A DNA stretch of 64,000 bases. Origin: Defluviitaleaceae bacterium (GTDB taxonomy: Bacteria > Bacillota > Clostridia > Lachnospirales > WQUN01). Positions 45,775-55,390 of this stretch are shown here, piece by piece. The stretch lies in contig WQVD01000001.1 of assembly GCA_009781755.1 (NCBI GenBank), positions 222,681-286,680 of the forward strand. The letters are read 5' to 3'. Numbering within the stretch: the stretch's first letter is position 1; each line of letters begins with the position of its first letter. The position numbers were made by a program, and so were the translations under genes. Below the pieces are notes generated by a model. The model saw nothing but the letters and a program-made list of their open reading frames with translations, had not been told where the DNA came from and did no database searches.

Positions 45775-47775
45775 TTACACCAGCACCAATTCTACGCCCA
45801 ATAATTCCACCAGAACATCTAACGTGATGAACCAGCTGTCGTTCACATTGCGGAACGCGGTTGCGTTGCTTTGTGCTACTTGAATGTTGGGATAGCTTCC
45901 GACGATGGTTACAATAACGGAATCGTACAAAACAAAGTGTGCAACACGTTCGCCATCTTCATTGCGTGTGCTTAGGGCTACACCACCCAAATATTCGGCC
46001 AAGCCGCGCAGGTTAATCCATGTTTGACCTGCATATACTTGGCTGATGGGAGCGCCGTTGCTGGCTACAAAGTTAGCGGGAATGTGCAAGCCAACAACCT
46101 CATCAACGATTTCATCTTCAACTTCTTCTTCTACGATTTCTTCTATAATTTCCTCAACGATCTCTTCTACAACGATTTCTTCTTCGATTTCCTCTTCTTC
46201 AATTTCTTCTTCGACAGGCTCGGTGCCGACTTGCAAGATGCGTCCTTCTACGGAAGCACCGGCAATGTCTGCGTCGTCGCTGTTAAGGAAGTCGATGAAT
46301 ACCATGCTCTTTACATCGCCTTCGTACACCACTACGAGATCTTCGAACATGTCAAAACCGTCACCGCCATTGGCTTTGAAGTCCGTGATAGCCACGGTGA
46401 AGATGGTGGTCGTGTCATTTCGATCCAGCTCAACGCCGTCAACTACAACGGACAGGATGCGCTCGCCCACTTCGGCGAATGCGTCAAACGTGTAGAATAG
46501 ACCGGCTACTTGCAAGAAGCGGCCGTTACCGGATTCGGTTGGCCAGCGGGATACGCCGTTTTCCAACGCGTCGAATATAATCGCGGGGGTCATTTCTACG
46601 ATTACGAGGTAGTTAATGAAAGGAAGCACGCGTAACATGTCGCCCACGGTGATGTCACCTGCTTCGATAACGTCGCGGATTGCGCCACCGTTCATGAGCG
46701 CAATATCAGCACCACTTGCCCATTGGAATGCATCGGCAACCAAGTTGCCCAGTGGCATTTCATAGGAGCGGATCAATGTATGCGTATGCTCGAGGGTTAC
46801 AGGGGTGTAGGCTACGATTTCGCGGGTTTGCTCATCAAAAGCCGCTTCGATTTCTGCGATGAGTTCAAGCATAACGGGGCAGGCATCGAAGTTGCCATCA
46901 ATGTCGTCGTTGAAGCTCAAAATGGTAGCTTCCAAGCCCAACAGTGCGCCTTCGGCGTCAAAAGTCAAGGTTACTTGACCCAAACGACGGCCGTGGTCAA
47001 GGGCTTGCACGATTAATGTGTCATTTACCCATGCGCCTTCGCCATGCAACGAATGGCTATGGCCATCTACAATCAAGTTTATGCCATCTACAGCGGCAGT
47101 CACTTCATTGATGGGGCCCGTTCCAATATGCGAAATACCGACGATGACATCCACTTCCAACGCTTGCAATGCCGCAACGGATAATTCAGCCGCTTCAACA
47201 GGGCAGCCAAAATTGATCTCGGCTATATTGTTGGGATGGGTAACTTCCGGGGTGCTTTGCGTTACCAAGCCGAAGAAGCCAAAGCGAATGCCGGCAATTT
47301 CAGACACCGCATAAGGGGTGAATACCAGCTCATTGGTATCATTCCAAAATACATTGGCCGCCAAAATGCCAAAATCGGCATAACCTTCCAACTCAAGCAA
47401 ACGATTTAAGCCGAAGTTGAAATCGTGGTTACCGGGTGCCATAAAGTTGTATCCAGCGGCATTCATCAAGCGCACCGGATCCAAACCGCCGCTAAAAACG
47501 GAGAATGGCGTGCCGTGAAGGGTATCGCCTGCATCCAACAAAATGGCATTTTCAGTAGCGGCCATTATAGATGCGATGTACTGCACACCAATGGTTTCTG
47601 CATGGGCATTAAATTCCATGCCGCGTACAAACCTACCGTGCATGTCATTGGTGTGGAAAATGGTGATGACGATATTGTCATCGGAGGTTTCGGCCCTAAC
47701 GGCCAGGGGGGCGGTAGTAGCAGCCATCAAGGCCAACACAAGCACCGCAGCAAGAATCGTTTTGATTCTCTTCAT
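45775..47775 (-). CDS. Secreted 5'-nucleotidase/UshA-like phosphoesterase with stalk-binding domain
   Basis: The 666-residue protein has a signal peptide (about 1-28). A calcineurin-like metallophosphatase domain follows with HTNDMHGRF, LDAGDTLHG, PGNHDFNFG and VDGHSHS (two-metal site complete). The 5'-nucleotidase C-terminal domain has PLGNLVADAFQWASGADIALMNGGAIRD and the substrate region near FLQVAGL. About 45 residues made almost only of Glu, Ile and Val (EEIVEEIVEE type) lead to a C-terminal copper-amine-oxidase-N-like domain (QTWINLRGLAEYLGG), thought to bind the cell wall. It would free phosphate and nucleosides from extracellular nucleotides. GGGAGCACG precedes the ATG. Confidence 0.93.
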   Translation of the reverse strand: MKRIKTILAAVLVLALMAATTAPLAVRAETSDDNIVITIFHTNDMHGRFVRGMEFNAHAETIGVQYIASIMAATENAILLDAGDTLHGTPFSVFSGGLDPVRLMNAAGYNFMAPGNHDFNFGLNRLLELEGYADFGILAANVFWNDTNELVFTPYAVSEIAGIRFGFFGLVTQSTPEVTHPNNIAEINFGCPVEAAELSVAALQALEVDVIVGISHIGTGPINEVTAAVDGINLIVDGHSHSLHGEGAWVNDTLIVQALDHGRRLGQVTLTFDAEGALLGLEATILSFNDDIDGNFDACPVMLELIAEIEAAFDEQTREIVAYTPVTLEHTHTLIRSYEMPLGNLVADAFQWASGADIALMNGGAIRDVIEAGDITVGDMLRVLPFINYLVIVEMTPAIIFDALENGVSRWPTESGNGRFLQVAGLFYTFDAFAEVGERILSVVVDGVELDRNDTTTIFTVAITDFKANGGDGFDMFEDLVVVYEGDVKSMVFIDFLNSDDADIAGASVEGRILQVGTEPVEEEIEEEEIEEEIVVEEIVEEIIEEIVEEEVEDEIVDEVVGLHIPANFVASNGAPISQVYAGQTWINLRGLAEYLGGVALSTRNEDGERVAHFVLYDSVIVTIVGSYPNIQVAQSNATAFRNVNDSWFITLDVLVELLGVELVLV

Positions 47776-47895
47776 TTTTACGTGCTCCCTTCGGTTACGC
47801 GGGTTTTCCGCGTCCGCGCTCTGCGCGATTTTATGCGGACATGTTAAATCCGGCCGCGCTTTATGTCAATTCTTTTACAATTTATTTACAAATCA

Positions 47896-47924
47896 TTGAC
47901 AAGCACAACCCAACGCCCTATACT
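47896..47924 (+). promoter_or_regulatory. Sigma-A promoter of ylxM-ffh-rpsP-khpA
   Basis: A perfect TTGACA (47,896-47,901), 17-bp spacer and TATACT (47,919-47,924), 41 bp before the ylxM ATG. Confidence 0.8.
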
Positions 47925-47965
47925 GCCATCAAGTATTTTTCCTTGACCCGCAACGGAGCGATCTT

Positions 47966-48292
47966 ATGGAATTACACCACAAGCATTTATTATTTGACTT
48001 CTACGGCGTATTGTTGACACAGCATCAGCAAGATTGCTTCACCCTGTTTTATTCCGATGACCATTCCTTGAGCGAAATTGCCGAAGAACTGGACATCACC
48101 CCGCAAGCCGTGTCCGACATGCTCAAGCGCACATTGAAGAAACTGGAGCAATTCGAGGCCAAGCTGGGGTTGGTACAGCGGTACACCAAGCAACAAGAAG
48201 CCGCACAAACCATGCGCAGGCTCGTTACACAAGTGTTACAACCCCTGCGTGGCGACATACTTACTCAACTGGACGTAATCATAAAATCGTGA
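47966..48292 (+). CDS. ylxM: YlxM-like helix-turn-helix protein, SRP-associated
   Basis: The 108-residue protein has a sigma-70 region 4-like helix-turn-helix: FDFYGVLLTQHQQDCFTLFYSDDHSLSEIAEEL with ITPQAVSDMLKRTLKKLEQFE after it. YlxM (p13) is encoded directly before ffh in many Firmicutes and has been linked to the signal recognition particle pathway. The spacing to ffh is 8 bp here. CGGAGCG is a usable ribosome site. Confidence 0.9.
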   Translation: MELHHKHLLFDFYGVLLTQHQQDCFTLFYSDDHSLSEIAEELDITPQAVSDMLKRTLKKLEQFEAKLGLVQRYTKQQEAAQTMRRLVTQVLQPLRGDILTQLDVIIKS

Positions 48293-48300
48293 GGTAATCC

Positions 48301-49659
48301 ATGGCATTTGCAAATCTGGGCGATAAATTACAAAGCATATTCAAGAAGCTGACGGGCAAAGGCCTGTTGAGCGAAAAAGACGTGCGCGATGCCATGCGCG
48401 AGGTTCGCTTAGCGCTGCTGGAAGCGGACGTTAACTTCCGCGTGGTGAAGGATTTTGTTTCCAACTTGACAGAGAAGGCTGTCGGCCATGCCATACACGC
48501 GGCAATCAACCCCGGCCAGCAGGTCATCAAGCTGGTGGAACAAGAGCTCATCGAGTTAATGGGGTCATCGCAAAGCAAATTGACTTTTTCCAATAAATCG
48601 CCGTCGGTGTACATGATGGCGGGCTTGCAGGGCGCGGGCAAAACGACCGCGTCGGGCAAATTGGCAGGGATATTGCGCAAGCAGGGCAAGCAGCCGCTGC
48701 TGGTGGCGTGTGACATCTATCGCCCCGCCGCCATCAAACAATTACAAGTCGTGGGCAAATCGTTAAACATCCCCGTGTTTGAAATGGGCGACAAGGAAGA
48801 CCCCGCCGTCATCGCGGAAAAAGGCGTGGAATTTGCCAAGGGCAACGGCCACGACATCGTACTAGTGGATACCGCAGGCCGTCTGCACATCGACGAAACG
48901 CTCATGGACGAATTGGCGCGTATTAAACAAGTTGTGCGCCCGCAAGAAATCCTGCTGGTCGTAGATGCTATGACCGGGCAAGACGCCGTCAACGTAGCGC
49001 AAACCTTTGACGAAAAACTGGGCGTGGACGGCATCATCGTCACCAAGCTGGACTCCGACACGCGCGGCGGCGCGGTACTATCGGTCAAGGCCGTCACAGG
49101 CAAGCCCATTAAATATGTAGGCCTGGGCGAAAAATTGGACGACATGGAAGTCTTCCACCCTGACCGTATGGCCGGGCGCATCTTGGGCATGGGTGATGTG
49201 TTGAGCCTAATCGACAAAGCCCAGCAAGCCTTCGACGAGAAAGAAGCCGAAGAAGCTGCCAAAAAAATGATGGCCGGCACACTTACGCTGGATGATTACC
49301 TCGTGCAAATGCAGCAAATTAAAAAAATGGGCTCACTCAAGGACATCATGGGCATGATCCCCGGTATGAACGCCGCAGCCATGAGCGGCGCAGAAATTGA
49401 CGAACGCGCACTCGTATACGTAGAAGCCATCATCCAATCCATGACCAAAAATGAACGTGCCAACCCCGATATCCTGAACGGCTCACGCAAGCGACGCATC
49501 GCCGCGGGCAGCGGCCGCACCATACAAGAAGTCAACCGCCTGCTCAAACAATTCGACGAAATGAAAAAAATGATGAAACAAATGACCGGTGGCGGCATGT
49601 TCGGCAAAAAAGGCAAGGGCATGAAAGGCATGATGGGTAAACTTCCGTTCATGCAATAA
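48301..49659 (+). CDS. ffh: Signal recognition particle protein Ffh
   Basis: The 452-residue GTPase binds 4.5S/6S SRP RNA and signal peptides and delivers ribosomes to FtsY. It has the N domain, the G domain with [22 protein letters not shown] and TKLD, and the Met-rich M domain (from about 300; [23 protein letters not shown] region at the end). Length is normal. GTGAGGTAATCC precedes the ATG. Flanked by ylxM and rpsP in the common order. Confidence 0.98.
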   Translation: MAFANLGDKLQSIFKKLTGKGLLSEKDVRDAMREVRLALLEADVNFRVVKDFVSNLTEKAVGHAIHAAINPGQQVIKLVEQELIELMGSSQSKLTFSNKSPSVYMMAGLQGAGKTTASGKLAGILRKQGKQPLLVACDIYRPAAIKQLQVVGKSLNIPVFEMGDKEDPAVIAEKGVEFAKGNGHDIVLVDTAGRLHIDETLMDELARIKQVVRPQEILLVVDAMTGQDAVNVAQTFDEKLGVDGIIVTKLDSDTRGGAVLSVKAVTGKPIKYVGLGEKLDDMEVFHPDRMAGRILGMGDVLSLIDKAQQAFDEKEAEEAAKKMMAGTLTLDDYLVQMQQIKKMGSLKDIMGMIPGMNAAAMSGAEIDERALVYVEAIIQSMTKNERANPDILNGSRKRRIAAGSGRTIQEVNRLLKQFDEMKKMMKQMTGGGMFGKKGKGMKGMMGKLPFMQ

Positions 49660-49723
49660 CCGCTATTCAACCACGGCATCACATTCCGCGCACAAGACGC
49701 GAAAAAATATAAGAGGTGTAAAA

Positions 49724-49960
49724 ATGGTAAAAATCCGCTTGAAAAGAATGGGCGCGAAGAAAGCCCCCTTCTACAGAATCGTCGTTGCCGATGCGCGCAC
49801 ACAACGCGACGGCAAAAACCTGGCCGAAATCGGTATTTACGACCCCACCAAAGAACCCACCGTGCTCAAAGTTGACGTAGAAGCCGCCAAGCAATGGATC
49901 CAAAACGGCGCGCAACCCACCGAAAAAGTACGCGCACTGCTCAAGAAGTCCGGCTTGTAG
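49724..49960 (+). CDS. rpsP: 30S ribosomal protein S16
   Basis: The 78-residue protein has the S16 hallmarks [23 protein letters not shown] and GIYDPTKEP. Ribosome site AGAGGTG. The khpA gene follows 10 bp later. In many Firmicutes rimM, trmD and rplS come next; they are absent here. Confidence 0.97.
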   Translation: MVKIRLKRMGAKKAPFYRIVVADARTQRDGKNLAEIGIYDPTKEPTVLKVDVEAAKQWIQNGAQPTEKVRALLKKSGL

Positions 49961-49970
49961 GAAATCGATT

Positions 49971-50201
49971 ATGAGAGACCTACTCCTCACCATCGCCAAA
50001 AACTTGGTGGACAACCCCGGCCAGCTGGAAATCATCGAAGAAATTAACGGTGGCATCACCACGCTCAAGCTGAAGGTCGCGCCCGAGGACATGGGCAAGG
50101 TCATTGGTAAGCAGGGGCGCATCGCGCGCAGCATCCGCACGGTCATAAAAGCCGCCGCCATCCACGAAAACGTCCGCGTCAATGTAGAAATCGTGCAGTA
50201 A
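49971..50201 (+). CDS. khpA: KH domain RNA-binding protein KhpA
   Basis: The 76-residue protein is a single KH domain with the loop GKVIGKQGRIARSIR. KhpA pairs with KhpB (Jag) in RNA binding and cell-shape control in Gram-positive bacteria. It is encoded between rpsP and rimM/trmD in many genomes; here a terminator follows it directly. Confidence 0.92.
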   Translation: MRDLLLTIAKNLVDNPGQLEIIEEINGGITTLKLKVAPEDMGKVIGKQGRIARSIRTVIKAAAIHENVRVNVEIVQ

Positions 50202-50215
50202 CATACCAACAATTT

Positions 50216-50258
50216 AAAATCCAACTGGTTGCAATGTTGCAACCAGTTGGATTTTTTT
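50216..50258 (+). terminator. CAGTTGGT-type hairpin acting as terminator of the ffh operon
   Basis: Perfect 19-bp arms (50,216-50,234 and 50,237-50,255; core ccaactggttgcaa) with a 2-nt centre and a T-run. Last member of the hairpin family in this window. Confidence 0.85.
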
Positions 50259-50294
50259 GTCTCGGAACATATCGGCACGCCCTACCCCACGACA

Positions 50295-50325
50295 TTGGTG
50301 TAATTTTACATAAAAAGCGTATAAT
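50295..50325 (+). promoter_or_regulatory. Possible promoter before the prepilin-peptidase homologue
   Basis: TTGGTG (50,295-50,300) and a perfect TATAAT (50,320-50,325) are 19 bp apart, longer than ideal. Confidence 0.35.
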
Positions 50326-50381
50326 AAAACGAAGTCTGCGTTTTTGCGTCGGGATTTGTATGGCGATGGGGATGTGAAAAT

Positions 50382-51077
50382 ATGCCGCTGGCGGTTTGGC
50401 TGGTGTATGGCGCGGTGGCGGGGTTGATTTTCGGCTCGTTTGCCAATGTTGTGATATGGCGCATGCCGCGCGGAATGCGTATTACGCACCCGCCATCGGC
50501 GTGTACTGCGTGTGGTTATCGTTTATTGGCGGCGGATTTGGTGCCGGTAGTTAGTTGGCTGGCGCTGCGCGGGCATTGTCGTCGCTGCGGGATACGTATC
50601 AGCGTGCGGTATCCGCTGGTGGAGTTGGCTTGCGCGGTGGCAGTTACACTTATGGTGTATTTTTACCCGTCATTTTCCGCGGTACCGCTGGGATTTTTGG
50701 CATTTTTGTTGCTTTGTGTTAGCATAATTGACGCAGATGGGATGGAAATCCCTCCTGCGCTGCTGTGTGCAGGCGCAGTCGTTGGCATCGCGTGGGTAAG
50801 CGCGACTTTTCTGTGGCCGGAACGGTTACCTGATGCGCCCGTTTGGCACCATGCATTATTGGGAGCAGCTGCGGGCTTTGTACCGCTGGCGGTTTGCAAA
50901 AAATTTCGCCATGCACAACTGTGCGCCGTTATCGGATTATTTTTGGGCTGGCAGTCTATGCTGCTGGCACTATTAATTGCGTTTGCTTCACTGTTTATCG
51001 TTCGGGTAACAAAAAGACGGTGGGTTCCAATCACGCCGCATATTTTTGCTTCAGTTTTATTCGCTTTGTGGATTTAA
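50382..51077 (+). CDS. Prepilin peptidase (A24) homologue, probably without peptidase activity
   Basis: The 231-residue membrane protein has the N-terminal domain of type IV prepilin peptidases: FGSFANVVIWRMPRG and two cysteine pairs (CTACG, CRRCG) that form the zinc site. The first catalytic Asp is present in SIIDADGMEIP. The second, normally in GxGDVKL, is missing: the matching place reads KKFRHAQLCAVIGLFLGW. A24 peptidases need both aspartates, so this copy may be inactive or changed in function. No pilin or secretion genes are near. A GHL10-amidase gene follows 15 bp later. Confidence 0.82.
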   Translation: MPLAVWLVYGAVAGLIFGSFANVVIWRMPRGMRITHPPSACTACGYRLLAADLVPVVSWLALRGHCRRCGIRISVRYPLVELACAVAVTLMVYFYPSFSAVPLGFLAFLLLCVSIIDADGMEIPPALLCAGAVVGIAWVSATFLWPERLPDAPVWHHALLGAAAGFVPLAVCKKFRHAQLCAVIGLFLGWQSMLLALLIAFASLFIVRVTKRRWVPITPHIFASVLFALWI

Positions 51078-51092
51078 GAGAGGATGTTGTCC

Positions 51093-54000
51093 GTGAAAAA
51101 AATCGCCGTTCGTGTGGGTTGCTTCATACTTACCATCATTATTACGCTGGCATTAATACCACCCGTGCCATTGGCGGCGGATCGTCCGGCATCACAATCC
51201 CATCAAATGCGCGGCGTTTGGGTCACATCGGCATATAACTTGGATTGGCCATCGCGCCAAAACTTGACCGCTGCGCAAATGCGGTCAGAAATTGACACGA
51301 TTTTGTACCGCGCGGCCCAAATGGGCTTGAACGCGGTATTTGTGCAGGTACGCCCTACAGCGGATTCGCTTTTCCCGTCAGAAATCTTCCCTTGGTCATC
51401 GGTATTGACGGGGGTTGCAGGGCAAGTGCCGGCTTTTTATGCCGTGGACGGCTTCGACCCGCTGGCGTACTGGATTGAACGCGGCCATGCCTTAGGCATT
51501 GAGGTGCACGCGTGGCTCAACCCATTCCGCATCTCTCATCGCATGCAAAACATTACTTCTCCGTCGCAGCTACCTACCAAGCACCCCGCGCGGGTCGATT
51601 CTTCGTTGGCAATTTATTACAATAATGCGCTGTTCCTTGACCCTGGCAATCCTGCCGCGCGTCAACTAATTATTGACGGCGTGGCAGAAATCTTGCGCAA
51701 CTACCCCAACATTGATGGGATTCATTTTGACGATTATTTTTATCCCAGTCGCAACTTTCCCGATGCGGCTACTTTTGCGCGGTATGGCGGCGGATTTTCG
51801 GATATTGACGATTGGCGGCGCGACAATGTCAATCAAATGATCCAAGAAGTACAAACCATCGTGCGGCAAATTAACCCCCGCGTGCGCTGGGGGGTATCGC
51901 CCACGGCTATTTGGATGAACGATGATACCGACCCGCGCGGTTCGGCCACGGGCGGTTCAGAATCCTACCACCGTGCCTACGCCGATACACGCCGCTGGGT
52001 CATGGAAGAATGGATTGATTACATCGCTCCGCAAATATATTGGATCGAGGGTTTTGCGATTGCGTGCTACGACGTGGTATTGTCGTGGTGGGAAGATGTC
52101 GTGCGCGGCACCAACGTCAATTTATATGTAGGCATGGCACCCTATCGCGAAGTGCTGCGTTACACAGACCCACGTTTCTCAAACTGGACCGAACATGAAA
52201 TCGTGCGCCAGTTGGAACGCAACAGCCGCTCCAACGACGTGAACGGGGCGATTTTCTTCCGTCATAATTTCATACGCGGTGCCGTGGGAGATGATATTGC
52301 GCGTTTTTACGCCGGCGTTATACCGGAGGCATTTACCAACGCACCCTTGCCCATGTTAGAGCCGCCCAGCCATATCATGACACGCTTGACGGTCGCGCAA
52401 CCGCCCGCCAGCCGTTCGATTAACGATGCGGCCAACTTCAGCTTTTTCGGCACGGCCATCCCTGATTTGCCGCTGTATGTCAACGGCGCGGAAGTCGTCA
52501 ACCGCACGGCTGAGGGCTTCTTTAGCATCTTCCTGCCGCTGGATCGTGGGGAAAACACGTTCACCTTCACCCAACCCGGCCAGCCCGATGTTGTACGCGT
52601 AATTACGAATAATACGGCCGCTATCATCCCTCTGCCCACCATGACAACCCCCAATATCAACACGGTATATCCGGCGATTAATTCCCATGCACAGCATGGC
52701 TCGGAAATTACTTTACGTGCCAACGCGCCTGCGGGTGCCACCGTCACCGCAAGCGTCGGCAACCAAACCGTGGAATTAACACAAGTAAACCCCAACCATG
52801 CAAGCACGGCTAATCGCATCTATGCCACGGCGTTTTCCGGGCAGTTGACTTTGGATGCGCCTGCAACCGCGGATGCAATTATCGATTTAGGGCATGTAAT
52901 TTATACCGCTCATTTCCAAAATCAAACGTTTAATGCCGTATCCGACGGGCGCGTATTCCAATTGGGTGCCGAAGCGCCACTCTTTGCAGAAATTATTGCG
53001 CCTGCGGCTTGGGCCTTCCCCGGCACATCCACCGCCGCCGGTTCGTCATGGAAATATGTGCAAGGCCAAACCGACCGCGTCACCGCCATCACGCAAAATT
53101 GGTGGCGCAACAATACCGGCCTGTGGACATATGGCGGCGACTGGACGCGCTTGGCATCAGGCTTTTGGGTCGAGTCGGAAAATATCGAACGCCGCACCGC
53201 TACCCCGGCAGAATTGTACGAATGGTTTCCGCCGCTGATACCGCAGGCAGGCATTCTATCTGAAGGACGGCACTTCGCGGGTGAAGTGGAAGACCGCATC
53301 ATATGGAATGCGCCTGTCTTCCCCGCTATGTATGCCGAATTTGACGGAACGACGCTCACCGTTGCGCTAGGGATGCAAAGCGCAACCCCACCGCCTATTT
53401 TCCTAATCGGTGACAATGCCATGATCCAATCTTATACGGTAGGTGAATTTCGTGGTGCACCTGCGTATTTCATGACTCTGCGCACAGATACACATTTGGA
53501 AGGATTTTATATCGAATATGTTGACGGTGAGGTGCACTTGGTACTACGCCGCCGTCGTGCATTAACACCGGGCCCCCTACCCCTGTACGGATTCGATTTT
53601 GTACTGGACGCAGGACATGGCGGTACTGACCCCGGTGCCGTAGGTCCTATGGGCGGCGACTACGCCGAAAAACACATCGTCATGGACGTAACATGGAAGC
53701 TGGCCGAGCGGTTGGAAATGCTGGGTGCCACCGTGCATCTAGTACGCGACGGCGATTACAATGTACCCCTCATAGAACGCGCCGACCTGAGCCGCGAAGT
53801 GAAGCCCGACATGTTCATCTCCATCCACTCCAACTCCACGGCAGAAACCACCAATGCCACCAATATCCACGGTCTAACCATGTGGTACCGCAACCCCAAC
53901 TCCGCACCTGCGGCACAAACCTTCTTTGACAACCTGCGCTTTGCCAATCCATTATCTAACCGCGCCAATCATATCAACCAAGCAAATTTTTTCGTATGCC

Positions 54001-54140
54001 GTGCGGTTTGGGCGCCGTCTATTTTGGTAGAGCTGAGCTTTACTAACAACATCCAAGACTTTGCATGGATGATTAATCCCAACCGTCAAATTGATATGGC
54101 GTGGGGCATGGTCAACGCAATACTCGCATACTATAGATAA
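51093..54140 (+). CDS. Secreted fusion of GHL10 glycosidase-like domain and N-acetylmuramoyl-L-alanine amidase
   Basis: The GTG at 51,093 lies 9 bp after AAGAGAGG and is preferred to the ATG at 51,084. The 1015-residue protein has a signal peptide (about 1-30). A GHL10 (YngK-like) TIM-barrel follows (about 38-400; MRGVWVTSAYNLDWPS, FVQVRPTADS, DGIHFDDYFYP), then several beta-rich modules. The C-terminal Amidase_3 domain starts at about 835: zinc ligands are in DAGHGG, YAEKH and SIHSNS and the catalytic Glu in ILVELSFTNN. The amidase cuts the MurNAc-L-Ala bond, and GHL10 domains are thought to act on glycans. One protein could thus cut both peptide and sugar parts of the wall. It overlaps the MFS gene by one base (TAATG). 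Confidence 0.9.
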   Translation: MKKIAVRVGCFILTIIITLALIPPVPLAADRPASQSHQMRGVWVTSAYNLDWPSRQNLTAAQMRSEIDTILYRAAQMGLNAVFVQVRPTADSLFPSEIFPWSSVLTGVAGQVPAFYAVDGFDPLAYWIERGHALGIEVHAWLNPFRISHRMQNITSPSQLPTKHPARVDSSLAIYYNNALFLDPGNPAARQLIIDGVAEILRNYPNIDGIHFDDYFYPSRNFPDAATFARYGGGFSDIDDWRRDNVNQMIQEVQTIVRQINPRVRWGVSPTAIWMNDDTDPRGSATGGSESYHRAYADTRRWVMEEWIDYIAPQIYWIEGFAIACYDVVLSWWEDVVRGTNVNLYVGMAPYREVLRYTDPRFSNWTEHEIVRQLERNSRSNDVNGAIFFRHNFIRGAVGDDIARFYAGVIPEAFTNAPLPMLEPPSHIMTRLTVAQPPASRSINDAANFSFFGTAIPDLPLYVNGAEVVNRTAEGFFSIFLPLDRGENTFTFTQPGQPDVVRVITNNTAAIIPLPTMTTPNINTVYPAINSHAQHGSEITLRANAPAGATVTASVGNQTVELTQVNPNHASTANRIYATAFSGQLTLDAPATADAIIDLGHVIYTAHFQNQTFNAVSDGRVFQLGAEAPLFAEIIAPAAWAFPGTSTAAGSSWKYVQGQTDRVTAITQNWWRNNTGLWTYGGDWTRLASGFWVESENIERRTATPAELYEWFPPLIPQAGILSEGRHFAGEVEDRIIWNAPVFPAMYAEFDGTTLTVALGMQSATPPPIFLIGDNAMIQSYTVGEFRGAPAYFMTLRTDTHLEGFYIEYVDGEVHLVLRRRRALTPGPLPLYGFDFVLDAGHGGTDPGAVGPMGGDYAEKHIVMDVTWKLAERLEMLGATVHLVRDGDYNVPLIERADLSREVKPDMFISIHSNSTAETTNATNIHGLTMWYRNPNSAPAAQTFFDNLRFANPLSNRANHINQANFFVCRAVWAPSILVELSFTNNIQDFAWMINPNRQIDMAWGMVNAILAYYR

Positions 54141-55390
54141 TGCGCGAAACCATCCATTTTTTCAAAAATCTAAAGGGTAACGCCAAAATCGCTGTGCTTG
54201 CGCAGCCGCTTTGGGGGATACCCTTTAATTTGTATATGCCATTTGCCTCGCTGTACATGATCCACATGGGCGTGACGGACATACAAATCGGGTTGATGCT
54301 GGCGGTGGGGCGTTTTTTGGCCATGGGTTTTGCGTTCTTGGGCGGTGTTGTAACCGACAAATGGGGGCGGCGGCGCATTAACTTATGGGGGGATATCGTC
54401 GGTTGGTGTATCCCCGCGCTCATATGGGCGTTCGCGCAAGATTTCCGTTGGTTTTTGATTGCTGCAATGGTAAACAGTGTTGTGCAAGTGGTGGCCGTCG
54501 CTTGGGAATGCTTAATCACCGACGACGACGGCGACAACCCCGCGAAAATTACACAAATTTACAACTGGATACATATCTGCGGCGTATTAGCCGTATTTTT
54601 TGTGCCCTTTGCGGGATTATTGGTGAACCGCTTCGATTTGGTGAGCGTAGTGCGCGGTTTGTATTTATTCGCATTTGTGTCCATGACGGCCAAAGCTACA
54701 GTCCTGTACGCATTTTCCACCGAAACCGCCCACGGCCGTGAACGCATGGAAGCCACCAAATGCATATCTTTTATTACATTGATTTCGGAATATCGTTCTA
54801 TTTTCGGCCTTATAATCCGCTCGCGCATCATGCAACGTGCGTTGGCACTACAGGCGTTGCAACACACCACCGTCATGATTGCCAGCACCTTCTTTGCTAT
54901 TTACACCACACAAAACCTAGGCCTGCCCGAATCATTCCTTGCCTATTTCCCTATCCTGCGCGCAGCAGTCATGCTCATTTTCCTCTTTATCATCCAAAGC
55001 CGTTTAAACAAAATAAAACCGCACTTCGTTATGCTGTGCGGTATTTGTGCGTATGTAATTGCCAACGGCGTCTTATTGCTGGCTCCGGCATATAATTGGG
55101 TTTGGATTGCTGTTTATGTATTCATCGAGGCGTGCGGCGTAGCACTGCTCATTCCCCGCATGACCGCATTGGTAGCCAACGCCATCGACCCCAAAGAGCG
55201 CGCACGCGTCCGCGCGGTATTTAACGCCGCCATCTTGGCGTTTATTAGCCCACTGGCATTTTTGGCCGGGGCATTGTCGAATATGAACCGCAGCTTCCCA
55301 TTTATTTTGAATGCGTTTTTGTTTGCATTGATGGCGGTCTTCCTTTTAATTCCCGTGAAGCCTGCACCCGCATTAAAACCAACCGATTAA
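54140..55390 (+). CDS. Major facilitator superfamily transporter
   Basis: The 416-residue protein has twelve membrane helices and the MFS loop 2-3 motif GGVVTDKWGRRRINLWGD. No substrate-specific motif is recognised. Its ATG shares a base with the stop of the GHL10-amidase gene, so it may import or export a product of wall turnover, such as muropeptide sugars; this is only suggested by position. The 3' end overlaps the convergent gene by 4 bp. Confidence 0.87.
   Translation: MRETIHFFKNLKGNAKIAVLAQPLWGIPFNLYMPFASLYMIHMGVTDIQIGLMLAVGRFLAMGFAFLGGVVTDKWGRRRINLWGDIVGWCIPALIWAFAQDFRWFLIAAMVNSVVQVVAVAWECLITDDDGDNPAKITQIYNWIHICGVLAVFFVPFAGLLVNRFDLVSVVRGLYLFAFVSMTAKATVLYAFSTETAHGRERMEATKCISFITLISEYRSIFGLIIRSRIMQRALALQALQHTTVMIASTFFAIYTTQNLGLPESFLAYFPILRAAVMLIFLFIIQSRLNKIKPHFVMLCGICAYVIANGVLLLAPAYNWVWIAVYVFIEACGVALLIPRMTALVANAIDPKERARVRAVFNAAILAFISPLAFLAGALSNMNRSFPFILNAFLFALMAVFLLIPVKPAPALKPTD

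Noticed and set aside
46046..46495. Ser/Thr-rich frame opposite the nucleotidase linker
   Set aside because: The Ser-rich run is the complement of the Glu-repeat codons, not a protein.
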